Assembly (NCBI RefSeq): GCF_013393385.1 | Contig: NZ_AP023239.1 | Location: 4,588,001-4,652,000 of the forward strand | DNA length: 64,000 bases | Source: Paenibacillus sp. URB8-2 | Lineage (GTDB): Bacteria > Bacillota > Bacilli > Paenibacillales > Paenibacillaceae | Reading direction: 5' to 3' | Part shown: one piece after another, positions 23,644-31,392 of the stretch | Position numbering within the stretch: position 1 is the stretch's first letter | Layout: the number at the start of each line of letters is the position of its first letter | Translations under genes and position numbers: made by a program | The notes under the pieces: model-generated | What the model saw: only the letters and a program-made list of their open reading frames with translations | What the model was told of the DNA's origin: nothing | Database searches by the model: none

Positions 23644-23742
23644 AGAAGAAACGCCTGACGGCGTCCTGAAGGACGCAGGGTGCGTTTCTCGTAGTAATAT
23701 AAGGCTATTTATAAGCGTGAAAATTATAAATTCTTATATTCC
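23644..23742. repeat. 100-bp hairpin repeat, copy 2 (type B)
   Basis: Same outline as copy 1 but with inner hairpins CGCCTGACGGCG and CGTCCTGAAGGACG, and the 3' stem AATATAAG ... CTTATATT. It directly follows copy 1 and abuts the riboswitch terminator, inside the metN leader. Confidence 0.85.
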
Positions 23743-23950
23743 AAAAAGCCCCCCGAATCTGTGCAGACCGCGGGAGGCTCTCTTAAGTGTAAAAGACAAT
23801 GCCTTCTCATCTGCGCAAAGCCGTGAACCTGCCACAGCAATGTAGGAATTAGCACCATGACACTGATGTATTGGGCATATACCTTCGCCGCGCATCAATC
23901 GGTTGCCGGGCTTCATCGGGCCTGTCCCTCCGCCACTCTCGATAAGATTG
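23743..23950 (-). promoter_or_regulatory. SAM-I (S-box) riboswitch with terminator controlling metNIQ
   Basis: On the minus strand the S-box landmarks occur in order: CTTATCGAGAGTGGCGGAGG (from 23946), GGCCCGATGAAGCCCGGCAACC, GTGCTAATTCC and the closing GATGAGAAGG (about 23802-23813). A GC-rich hairpin GAGCCTCCCGCGG ... GGGGGGC with a T run (23743-23783) is the terminator. In this class, bound SAM permits the terminator and shuts the genes off. The next gene downstream is metN, so the methionine importer is made when SAM is low. Confidence 0.95.
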
Positions 23951-24029
23951 GATATAAAATTTTCATGCCTTAGTATAAAATCTTTTACATGCTTTGTCAA
24001 AGATATTTTAAATGAAATCGTTTATTTTC

Positions 24030-24749
24030 TTATGATTTTCCCAGGCTCTTGCCAAGCTGTTCGTTGCTGTACGTGAACACTTCGACCAAGGTTTTGCATA
24101 CCATTTCCAGTCCCTGGCGCAAATCCTCCAGATGTTCGTCGAGATCTTCAAGCCTGATTTTATCATGCAGTCCCTGATGCCGCTGCCACAGATCGTCCTG
24201 CATCTCGGAATTCATATAATGAATCTCGGCGTTGCGGCGCCCCCGCAGCTTCTGCATCGGATCGCGGTACGAATCCTTGATCTCCTCAAGCCTACCGGAC
24301 AGTTCTCTATGCTTCTTGGTCGAGCGGAACCGCCGCAGCACGGTATAGTAGGAATAATGGGCTTTAACCCTAACGGTATTCAGATCGTACAGGCTGTTCA
24401 GCACCGTCCCAAGCTTGTCGAGCAGCGAGAATACGCGGATGAAGCCGTTTTTGTAAAAATAGACATAGCGCGCATAATCGCCCTGTTCGCTGACGGACAT
24501 ATCATCCATATAGCCCGCCTTAACCAATTTGCGGAAAAAGGAAGCGGCGAACAAGCTCTGCTCCAGTTCATCAAGCGAGGAAATCAGCCCGCGAATCCAG
24601 ATTTCCAGCTTCCGGTACTCATGGTCCCGGTCCTCATGGGCATTCATTTCCGTGCGCAGCATGGACGCCATTTGAGCCATATTGTCTATGGCAGCCGCCA
24701 GCACGCCGGTATTTTCACGGGGAGGCTCCCCCAGTATAATCCGCAGCAT
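24030..24749 (-). CDS. Cthe_2314-type HEPN protein
   Basis: A 239-residue all-helical protein resembling the Cthe_2314 HEPN family of Firmicutes. KLRGRRNAEIHYMNSEM carries R-x4-H (RNAEIH), the HEPN signature, in the C-terminal third. The N-terminal part holds long amphipathic helices (WIRGLISSLDELEQSLFAAS). Role unknown; the family is usually chromosomal and solitary, unlike the mobile HEPN gene of cassette 11. It lies behind the SAM riboswitch promoter region but transcribes toward it. Confidence 0.75.
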   Translation of the reverse strand: MLRIILGEPPRENTGVLAAAIDNMAQMASMLRTEMNAHEDRDHEYRKLEIWIRGLISSLDELEQSLFAASFFRKLVKAGYMDDMSVSEQGDYARYVYFYKNGFIRVFSLLDKLGTVLNSLYDLNTVRVKAHYSYYTVLRRFRSTKKHRELSGRLEEIKDSYRDPMQKLRGRRNAEIHYMNSEMQDDLWQRHQGLHDKIRLEDLDEHLEDLRQGLEMVCKTLVEVFTYSNEQLGKSLGKS

Positions 24750-24832
24750 ATCCGTCCTCCTCTACACAGCACTAAATGTATCGTTAATAACGTTTATTAA
24801 TTTCCTGGGGAATTGGCTTGTCCCTCTTTCGT

Positions 24833-26605
24833 TTACACTGTAGGGAAATAGTTCTTCCAGTTGCGGTCAACCAGCTCCACAATATCCTCGCGCGGGAACA
24901 GCTCATCCGGGTATCCGGGCTTCATACGGGCGTCGATGACGATCGGAAGCTCGTAGCCGATATGATGATTCTTAACCATAGCCTCGGCAAAAATATCGGT
25001 AGCCGGGTTGAAGCGGGTAAATACCGTCCACAGGAACGAGGTTTGCGTCTTCACCGTTTCAGCGGCATTGTCGACCAGAATGACCAGCGGCCACGCGGTG
25101 TTCTTCTCCCGAAGGGCGCCCACCAGTCGCTGCGGCAGCTCCGGATCCTCCGTATAGGACGGACCGGAAACGACCAGGCAGCCGCCGCAGTAAGGCAGCG
25201 CCGCGCGGATGCCGGGAAGATTGCCTTCCTCGTAGCTTCGCGGAAGCTCGCGCACCTTGCTGCCGATACCCATCAGGACGCCTTTGCTGCCGTGATTCAT
25301 TCGCTGGCCGGTGTAATCGAGCGTATCATGCGATGTTTTGTTGAAAATAAACAAATCGACCGCCGGATTGAACCGCTCCAGCACCGTTTCCAGCAGCTTC
25401 GGGAAATCCGACAGGTCCACCGGCTCGTTCGTAAGGACCAGGAACTTGGTCAAAGACAGCTGCCCTTCGCCCAAGATGCGGAAGGCCGAAACCAGCGCTT
25501 CGCGCGAATAGCTTTCGCGCACGACGGCGGACGCCAGCGTATGGGAGCCCGATTCGGAGTACGCCCACAGGGAACGGACAGAAGGCATGACGAGCGGATA
25601 AGCCGGAGACAGCAGCCGCTGAAGGAAATCGCCGAGGTAATAATCCTCCTGGCGGGGCTTGCCGACAATAGTCGCCGGATAGATGGCATCCTTGCGGTGC
25701 CACATCCGCTGCACATTCATGACCGGGAAGTCATGCTTCAGCGAGTAGTAGCCGTAGTGGTCCCCGAACGGGCCTTCCGGCCTGCGCTCATGCGGCGGAA
25801 CCAATCCGCGGATCACAAATTCCGCCTCCGCCGGCATACGGTGGCCGCCCATCGGGTCCTTGACCATCGGCAGACGGCCGCCCAGCACCATGGACGCCAG
25901 CAGCAGCTCGGGCATACGCTCCGGCACAGGAGCGATAGCCGTGGCGATCAGAGCCGGCGGACCGCCGATAAAGACGGATACCGGCAGCGCTTCGTTCCGC
26001 TGCTCGGCCTCATGATGGTGGAAGCCACCGCCCTTGTGAATCTGCCAGTGAACGCCTGTCGTTTGATCGTCGTATATTTGAATCCGGTACATCCCGAGAT
26101 TATGGTCTTTCGAATTGGAAGGACTTTCCGTATAAACGAGCGGCAGCGTGACGAACGGGCCGCCGTCCTCCTGCCAGCTTGTGACTCGCGGCAATCCCTT
26201 CAGCGGATCGGTACTCTGACAAACGTTTAAGATAGGAGCCTCTCCCTGGGAAACATTCTTGATGCCGACCTTCAGCAGGTCAAGCAGCAGCCCTTTTTCC
26301 TTCCAGACGCCGGTTACCGTAGGCGGAAGAAGCGTTTCCACCGCGCCCATAAGCGATTTCATCAGCGCTTCGGGACGGGGGCCAAAAGCTTGATCCACCC
26401 GGCGCACCGTGCCGAACAGGTTGGTAACAACCGGAAAAGGAGTTCCTTTTACATTCGTAAACAACAGAGCCGGCCCCTCTTCCTGAATGACGCGGCGGTG
26501 TATCTCCGCCAGCTCCAGATAAGGATCGACTGGCGCTTCAATCACGGCAAGATCTTTGTCCTTCCGCAGTTGCTCTATCCATTGACGTAAATTACTGTAT
26601 CCCAA
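24833..26605 (-). CDS. UbiD-family decarboxylase, menaquinone biosynthesis type
   Basis: The best start is TTG 26605 behind AGGAGGAACAATATA, giving 590 residues. The longer frame to 26653 overlaps ctaA. UbiD features include the N-terminal SNLRQWIEQL, the central prFMN-binding region around MYRIQIYDDQTTGVHWQIHKGGG, and the C-terminal KNHHIGYELPIVIDARMKPG. UbiD enzymes decarboxylate aromatic acids using prenylated FMN made by UbiX. The length and motifs fit the futalosine-pathway decarboxylase (mqnL-like), in line with mqnE nearby. It follows ctaA by 25 bases. Confidence 0.85.
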   Translation of the reverse strand: MGYSNLRQWIEQLRKDKDLAVIEAPVDPYLELAEIHRRVIQEEGPALLFTNVKGTPFPVVTNLFGTVRRVDQAFGPRPEALMKSLMGAVETLLPPTVTGVWKEKGLLLDLLKVGIKNVSQGEAPILNVCQSTDPLKGLPRVTSWQEDGGPFVTLPLVYTESPSNSKDHNLGMYRIQIYDDQTTGVHWQIHKGGGFHHHEAEQRNEALPVSVFIGGPPALIATAIAPVPERMPELLLASMVLGGRLPMVKDPMGGHRMPAEAEFVIRGLVPPHERRPEGPFGDHYGYYSLKHDFPVMNVQRMWHRKDAIYPATIVGKPRQEDYYLGDFLQRLLSPAYPLVMPSVRSLWAYSESGSHTLASAVVRESYSREALVSAFRILGEGQLSLTKFLVLTNEPVDLSDFPKLLETVLERFNPAVDLFIFNKTSHDTLDYTGQRMNHGSKGVLMGIGSKVRELPRSYEEGNLPGIRAALPYCGGCLVVSGPSYTEDPELPQRLVGALREKNTAWPLVILVDNAAETVKTQTSFLWTVFTRFNPATDIFAEAMVKNHHIGYELPIVIDARMKPGYPDELFPREDIVELVDRNWKNYFPTV

Positions 26606-26630
26606 TATATTGTTCCTCCTCAAACCGACT

Positions 26631-27584
26631 CTATCCAAAATGGCTGGTTTCATCCGAAACAGCCTCTTTCTTTATCCTGCCAAGCTGCCAGACGCGCATG
26701 CTCATGTAGCACAGTACGCCGAACAGACCGGATATCAGCACAATATGGGCTAATGCGGCAAACAGGTACCACTGCTCATTATCCAACGTAAACACGACGC
26801 CCGCTCCGCTAAGAATCTGCAGCGCGCACAGAATGACGGCCGTAACTCCGAGCTTCTTAAGCTCGGGGTAAGCGCCGTAACGCCAGAACGACAAATGCCC
26901 AAGCGCCGCCACGAGTAGAAACAGCAGCATAGCCGCGACCCGGTGAAAGAACATAATGCCGACTCCTCCGGAAAGCTCCGGAATTACTTCTCCGTTGCAC
27001 AAGGGCCAGCCCGAGCACCCGCCTTGCGAATCCGTATGGCTGACAAATGCGCCGATATACACGACGATATAAGCATAAATGGCGGTGATCCAGGTCAGCA
27101 TGCGAAAGCTTCCCGCAAGCGGCGGAAGAGCGCCGGGCTGTTCGGCGGAGGGGCGCCTTCCCGCGCCAAGAGCCAGCATCAGCGAGCTGGCGAAGGCAAT
27201 CAGCGAGAAGCCCATATGCAGCGCCATAACGGCGGCGGATTGCGGCCGGACGACCGCCAGCGCGCCCATGGCCGCTTGAATGACGACGAAGAGCAGCGTC
27301 ATGAAGGCATACGCCTGCAAATCGCGGCGGTCCCGGGCATAGCGCCGGAAGGCAATCGCCGAGGCAAGCGAGAACAGGCCGGCAAGACCGCTGATCAGCC
27401 GGTGGCTCCATTCGATCATCTGTCCGAGCGTATAGGCCGGAACCAGCTTGCCATTACACAGGGGCCATTCATTTCCGCATTCGAGTCCGGACCCCGTTTT
27501 GGTGACCAGCGCTCCGCCAAGCAGGGCGAGAAACATAATGAGACAGGTTATGTACCCAAGCCATTTCAACTGTTTCGCCGTCAA
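26631..27584 (-). CDS. ctaA: heme A synthase CtaA
   Basis: A 317-residue, eight-helix membrane protein. Paired Cys motifs GLECGNEWPLCNG and GGCSGWPLCNG lie on the outer loops, and the heme-binding histidines lie in EWSHRL and MFFHRVAAM, all typical of Bacillus-type CtaA. It oxidises heme O to heme A for aa3-type cytochrome oxidase. Its partner CtaB is 14 kb away at 40647-41585 beside Sco, so the heme A genes are split. One hairpin repeat (27621-27720) follows its start upstream. Confidence 0.95.
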   Translation of the reverse strand: MTAKQLKWLGYITCLIMFLALLGGALVTKTGSGLECGNEWPLCNGKLVPAYTLGQMIEWSHRLISGLAGLFSLASAIAFRRYARDRRDLQAYAFMTLLFVVIQAAMGALAVVRPQSAAVMALHMGFSLIAFASSLMLALGAGRRPSAEQPGALPPLAGSFRMLTWITAIYAYIVVYIGAFVSHTDSQGGCSGWPLCNGEVIPELSGGVGIMFFHRVAAMLLFLLVAALGHLSFWRYGAYPELKKLGVTAVILCALQILSGAGVVFTLDNEQWYLFAALAHIVLISGLFGVLCYMSMRVWQLGRIKKEAVSDETSHFG

Positions 27585-27620
27585 TTCCGATCACCCGCCG
27601 TTTCATGGGTTTTATGGAGC

Positions 27621-27720
27621 AAGAAGAAACGCCTGACGGCGTCCTGAAGGACGCGGGGTGCATTTCTCGTAGAAATATAAGGCCATTTATAAGCGTGAAA
27701 CTTATAAATTCTTATATTTT
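27621..27720. repeat. 100-bp hairpin repeat, copy 3 (type B)
   Basis: AGAAGAAACGCCTGACGGCG ... ATTTCTCGTA with the 3' stem AATATAAG ... CTTATATT. It lies upstream of ctaA. Confidence 0.85.
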
Positions 27721-27833
27721 GAAGAAGCTTTCCGGGCTTGCGTTACAGAAAGTTATGCGTTTCCATTATAACCGATAAGGGGAGATACGGCACACCTGCA
27801 AGTATATAATTTGAATTTCTCTTGCCGATATTC

Positions 27834-27933
27834 AAGAAGAAACGCTTGACGGCGTCTTTTTAAGACGCAGGTACGTTTTTCGTAGAAATATAAGACCAAA
27901 TGATAAGCGCCCAGCTTATAAATTCTTATATTT
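27834..27933. repeat. 100-bp hairpin repeat, copy 4 (type B, diverged)
   Basis: AGAAGAAACGCTTGACGGCG with the second hairpin CGTCTTTTTAAGACG and the stem AATATAAG ... CTTATATT. Compensating changes keep the hairpins while the letters differ from copies 2 and 3. The stretch 27721-27833 holds no gene. Confidence 0.8.
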
Positions 27934-27935
27934 TA

Positions 27936-27976
27936 AAAACGCCGCCTCCGCACGTACCCTGCGAAAGCGGCGAATC
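27936..27976 (-). terminator. intrinsic terminator of the thioredoxin-like gene
   Basis: CGCCGCTTTCGCA and TGCGGAGGCGGCG pair on the minus strand and are followed by TTTTT. Confidence 0.85.
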
Positions 27977-27979
27977 GCA

Positions 27980-28333
27980 TTACTTGTGAATGGTCTGGTA
28001 CACCTCGGACGCGCGGTTCAGAAAATCTTCAATTTCCTGTCTCGACTTGCGCAGCTTGTTGACGAACCGGACCAGTTCCCTTCCATCCGAATAGGCGACA
28101 AAGCTGGGGATGCCGAGTATATTCTGTTCCTGGCTGACTTCGCCAACCGCATCCACATCAACCTCTACCAGGGTCAGCTTATCTGCGTAATTCCGCTCAA
28201 CCTCGGGCATAAACGGATCGATAAACTTGCAATCTCCGCACCAGTCTGCCTTGAATACGGCCACGGTCAGTCTTGGAGATTGGATGGCCACCTGAAATTC
28301 GGCCGCAGAGCTGATTTTGTCCATAACTTGCAC
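27980..28333 (-). CDS. thioredoxin-family protein
   Basis: A 117-residue single thioredoxin domain with active site WCGDC (Cys32, Cys35) instead of WCGPC, and the cis-Pro in LGIPSFV. It lacks a signal peptide and is cytoplasmic. The Asp in the motif is seen in YtpP-like and other bacillary thioredoxin paralogues, so a specialised reductase or oxidative-stress role is possible. It is likely monocistronic, with its own terminator. Confidence 0.88.
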   Translation of the reverse strand: MQVMDKISSAAEFQVAIQSPRLTVAVFKADWCGDCKFIDPFMPEVERNYADKLTLVEVDVDAVGEVSQEQNILGIPSFVAYSDGRELVRFVNKLRKSRQEIEDFLNRASEVYQTIHK

Positions 28334-28401
28334 CGTCCCTTCTGATATGACAATGGTTTCCCTTTAAGTGAAGCAAAATGCGCTGCGGAAGTCAAATACT
28401 C

Positions 28402-30027
28402 CTAATCTCTTTCCCGCGCGCGCGACGGCTGCAGCTTCATGAGCGGGCTTAGCAGCTTCCGCACCGGACGAGGATAGCTCGCCAGTTCCTGAGCGCTTAA
28501 TACGCCAAGAACAATCAGCATAACAAGATAAAGGATGACAACCGCCGCTCCTGCGGCCAGACAGGCAATGAGATAGGCCAGGCGCGCGTGCATCATTCCG
28601 GAAAGGGCGATCCCGGCCTCGTTCAGGCCGTAACCGGCCGCGCCCGATACAATCACAGCCAGCAGATATCCTCTCCAGCGCTTGCCCATAATCTCGAACG
28701 GCACGATGCTCCGAAGCAGCCGCAAATTGAGGGTGGTGATGACAATAAAGCACAGCGCCGTAGCGATAATAATGCCGTAGATGCCCATGAACCGGCTGAG
28801 CAGAACGCTTGCCGCCAGCTTTACGATAATCCCCGCCAGCACATAGAACATGGATATACGCGATTTGCCCATACCGAGCAGAATGGAGTTCGAAGTGGTC
28901 ATCGTAATCTGAAAAATAGTTCCCAGCGTCAGCAGGGCAATCATGCCGCTGCCAGAGGGGCTCGTGAAGAGCAGCCCATTCACCGAGTAGGCCGCCACGA
29001 CAAGCGACAACACGATCGGCGTTCCGGTCAGGATGGCGATGCGCATCGCGAGCGTGATCTGCCGCTTCAGGTGAACCTCGTCCCGTCTTGCGTAAGCCGC
29101 GGAAATAACCGGAATCAGCGAGGTACTGAGGGCGATCGCCAACACGGGCGGGATGCCCGCGATGCTCTGCGCCTTCTGGCCGAGAATGGCGAGCTGCCTA
29201 GTCGCCTCGCCGACGCCCACCTGCCCGCTGAGCAGCGGAACGATCAGGGAAGAGTCGATGAAATAGACCGCTTGAATCGTCATGGACGACAAAATGATCG
29301 GTATGGATAAGCTGAAAATATCTTTATAAATCCCGAACAGCGGCAGTTTGGCTTCCGTGGAGGCCTGGATTCCGCTGTGCTTGTCGCTCCGTCTCATCTT
29401 AATGGCGGCATACAGCATGATGGCGAAAGCCCCGATGCTGCCGAACACGCTGCCGAACGAGGCCCCCGCCGCCATAACCGGATTGCCGTACCCCTGATGA
29501 AGCAAGAGAAAAGCCAGCAGGATGGCCGTAAACACGCGGGCGATCTGCTCCACGATTTGCGAAATCCCGTTGGCCATCATATTGTTGCGGCCTTGCGAGT
29601 ACCCACGCATCATCGCGATGGTGGGGAACAGCAGCAGCGCTGGGGCGATGGCCCGGATCGCCAGCGTGCTCTCCGGCACGCCCGCATGCTTCGCGAACAG
29701 CGGTGCGGTTATGTACAGCGCCGCGCTGATGATCACGCCGGCGACGGCGCCAAAAATAAGCGCGGCCTGGTAAACCTGGCGCGCTTCATCCGGACGGTTC
29801 AGGGCGTAGCGCTCTGAGACCATTTTGCTGAGCGTGCTGGGAATGCCCGCCGTGGCGAGCGTCAGCAGCATCAGATACACATTGTTGGCCTGCGAGAAGG
29901 CCGCATCCCCGACATCGTTGAACAAATGCTCAAGCGGAACCCGCTGAAAAATGCCAAGCACGCGCGCCACCAGCGCGGCGGCGGCGAGAATAATCGTGCC
30001 TTTGATAAAAGAATCCTTCTTCGACAA
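28402..30027 (-). CDS. lipid-linked oligosaccharide flippase, MurJ/SpoVB type
   Basis: The TTG at 30027, behind AGGGGAAACAGA, gives 541 residues beginning LSKKDSFIKGTIILAAA. The open frame runs further upstream but there overlaps the DUF456 gene in another frame and is not coding. Fourteen membrane helices are expected, with family marks QANNVYLMLLTLATAGIPSTLSKMVSERYA, RGYSQGRNNMMANGISQIVEQI and GIPPVLAIALSTSLIPVIS. YtgP/MurJ and SpoVB relatives flip lipid II or other lipid-linked sugars during wall or cortex synthesis; which one this is cannot be told here. It follows the DUF456 gene by 26 bases. Confidence 0.85.
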   Translation of the reverse strand: MSKKDSFIKGTIILAAAALVARVLGIFQRVPLEHLFNDVGDAAFSQANNVYLMLLTLATAGIPSTLSKMVSERYALNRPDEARQVYQAALIFGAVAGVIISAALYITAPLFAKHAGVPESTLAIRAIAPALLLFPTIAMMRGYSQGRNNMMANGISQIVEQIARVFTAILLAFLLLHQGYGNPVMAAGASFGSVFGSIGAFAIMLYAAIKMRRSDKHSGIQASTEAKLPLFGIYKDIFSLSIPIILSSMTIQAVYFIDSSLIVPLLSGQVGVGEATRQLAILGQKAQSIAGIPPVLAIALSTSLIPVISAAYARRDEVHLKRQITLAMRIAILTGTPIVLSLVVAAYSVNGLLFTSPSGSGMIALLTLGTIFQITMTTSNSILLGMGKSRISMFYVLAGIIVKLAASVLLSRFMGIYGIIIATALCFIVITTLNLRLLRSIVPFEIMGKRWRGYLLAVIVSGAAGYGLNEAGIALSGMMHARLAYLIACLAAGAAVVILYLVMLIVLGVLSAQELASYPRPVRKLLSPLMKLQPSRARERD

Positions 30028-30053
30028 TCTGTTTCCCCTACTTTGCAGTGAAT

Positions 30054-30539
30054 TTAATACCGGCCGATCCAAATAAAGAAGAGGATGACCATAACGATTT
30101 GCAGCACGATTTTCACCACGGTGCTGCTGAACAGCCCGAGCATGGAGCCGGCGCTGACCTTGAGCGCTTTGCCCGGATTCGATCCGGCGATCATCTCGCC
30201 GATAAACGCTCCAAGAAGCGGCCCAATAATGAGGCCGAACGCGGGGATCACGAACGGTCCCGCGATCAGGCCGATTGTACTTCCGATAATGGAAGCGCGC
30301 GAACCGCCGAATTTTTTGACGCCCCATGCCCCCACGATATAGTCCGCAATGAACAGCGCGGCGACGATCAGCGTCTGGATAATCCAGAACAACGGCCCGA
30401 ACGGCGCGAAGCCGAAGAACCAGCCGTAGACGAAGAAGGCAAAGTAAATCGCCAAAGCTCCCGGCAAAATCGGATAGACGGCTCCGGCCAAGCCGACGGC
30501 AAACAGTGCAATAATCAGAATCCAACCGAGAATAGTCAA
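30054..30539 (-). CDS. DUF456 membrane protein
   Basis: A 161-residue, very hydrophobic protein with glycine-rich helices, carrying YPILPGALAIYFAF, FIADYIVGAWGVKKFGGSRASIIGSTIGLIAG and PFVIPAFGLIIGPLLGAFIGE, the DUF456 pattern. Function unknown. The start is TTG 30539 behind GGAGGGACCAAGC. It is between the HAD phosphatase and the flippase, in the same direction and probably co-transcribed. Confidence 0.88.
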   Translation of the reverse strand: MTILGWILIIALFAVGLAGAVYPILPGALAIYFAFFVYGWFFGFAPFGPLFWIIQTLIVAALFIADYIVGAWGVKKFGGSRASIIGSTIGLIAGPFVIPAFGLIIGPLLGAFIGEMIAGSNPGKALKVSAGSMLGLFSSTVVKIVLQIVMVILFFIWIGRY

Positions 30540-30599
30540 GCTTGGTCCCTCCTGTATTTTATTGTCGGCGTGCCCTCATCCGCAGGCCCTTGCGTTAGA

Positions 30600-31376
30600 T
30601 CACGGTCTGTGCTGGGAAGCCTCTACTTCATCAAGCAATAGGAAACGGCGGATGACTTCGGCGATTCCATCTTCGTTGTTCGTCGAGGTTACTGCGTCGG
30701 CTTCCTGCTTGATGGTATCCTGTGCATTGCCCATCGCAACGCCAAGGCCTGCCTGCTGAATCGCCGCCAGATCGTTCAGGCTGTCGCCGACCGCGACGAC
30801 TTCCTCCATCTTGATGCCCAGCAAGCCGCACACTTCCTTGATTCCGGCCGCTTTATTCACGCCGAGCGGATTGATCTCGAGATTGTAAGGCGAGGAGTTG
30901 GTGATCTCCAGACCGCCCATGTCCTGCAGCTTCAGCAGCACCTGATGGCGGATATCGTTATCTTCCGTATGATAGCCGAACTTCAGCCACTCCCGCCCAT
31001 CGATATCGCCGTCCCAGCTTTCCTTGTTATACACGCCATCGACGGCGTACGCCCAAAACCAGATGCCGGACTCAACCGCGATCTCGTGCATTTGTTTGAC
31101 GAGCTCCGGGTCCATCATTGAACGGCGGTACAGCTCATGCGGCGCCCGCCACACTTCGCTGCCGTTCACCGTCACCATCGGCGTCTTGAGTCCAAGCTGC
31201 TCGGCGTAAGGATACGCGGAGTCGAAAGAACGTCCGGTGGACAAGCAGACATGGATGCCCGCGTCCACCGCCCGGTGAATCCATTTTACCGTGTCCGGTG
31301 TAATCACTTGTTCATCATTCAGCAGGGTCCCATCCATATCCAAAGCAAGCAGGCGGTATTTGGCAGTCATTGCCAT
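30600..31376 (-). CDS. Cof-type HAD phosphatase (chromosomal)
   Basis: A 258-residue HAD-IIB protein: motif I LALDMDGTLLND, motif II STGRS, Lys region INPLGVNKAAGI, motif III/IV VAVGDSLNDLAAI. It dephosphorylates small sugar phosphates or nucleotides, and redundancy is the rule in Bacillales. It lies 16 bases behind the first penicillin-binding protein gene and may share its transcript. It is not closely similar to the mobile HAD of cassette 16. Confidence 0.9.
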   Translation of the reverse strand: MAMTAKYRLLALDMDGTLLNDEQVITPDTVKWIHRAVDAGIHVCLSTGRSFDSAYPYAEQLGLKTPMVTVNGSEVWRAPHELYRRSMMDPELVKQMHEIAVESGIWFWAYAVDGVYNKESWDGDIDGREWLKFGYHTEDNDIRHQVLLKLQDMGGLEITNSSPYNLEINPLGVNKAAGIKEVCGLLGIKMEEVVAVGDSLNDLAAIQQAGLGVAMGNAQDTIKQEADAVTSTNNEDGIAEVIRRFLLLDEVEASQHRP

Positions 31377-31392
31377 CCCTCCATTTTCTATT

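Noticed and set aside
24818..26230. 470-codon plus-strand frame
   Set aside because: Antisense shadow of the UbiD-like gene.
28402..30525. A single 707-residue protein
   Set aside because: The N-terminal 166 residues are an out-of-frame reading of the DUF456 gene; the flippase starts at TTG 30027 with a good ribosome site.
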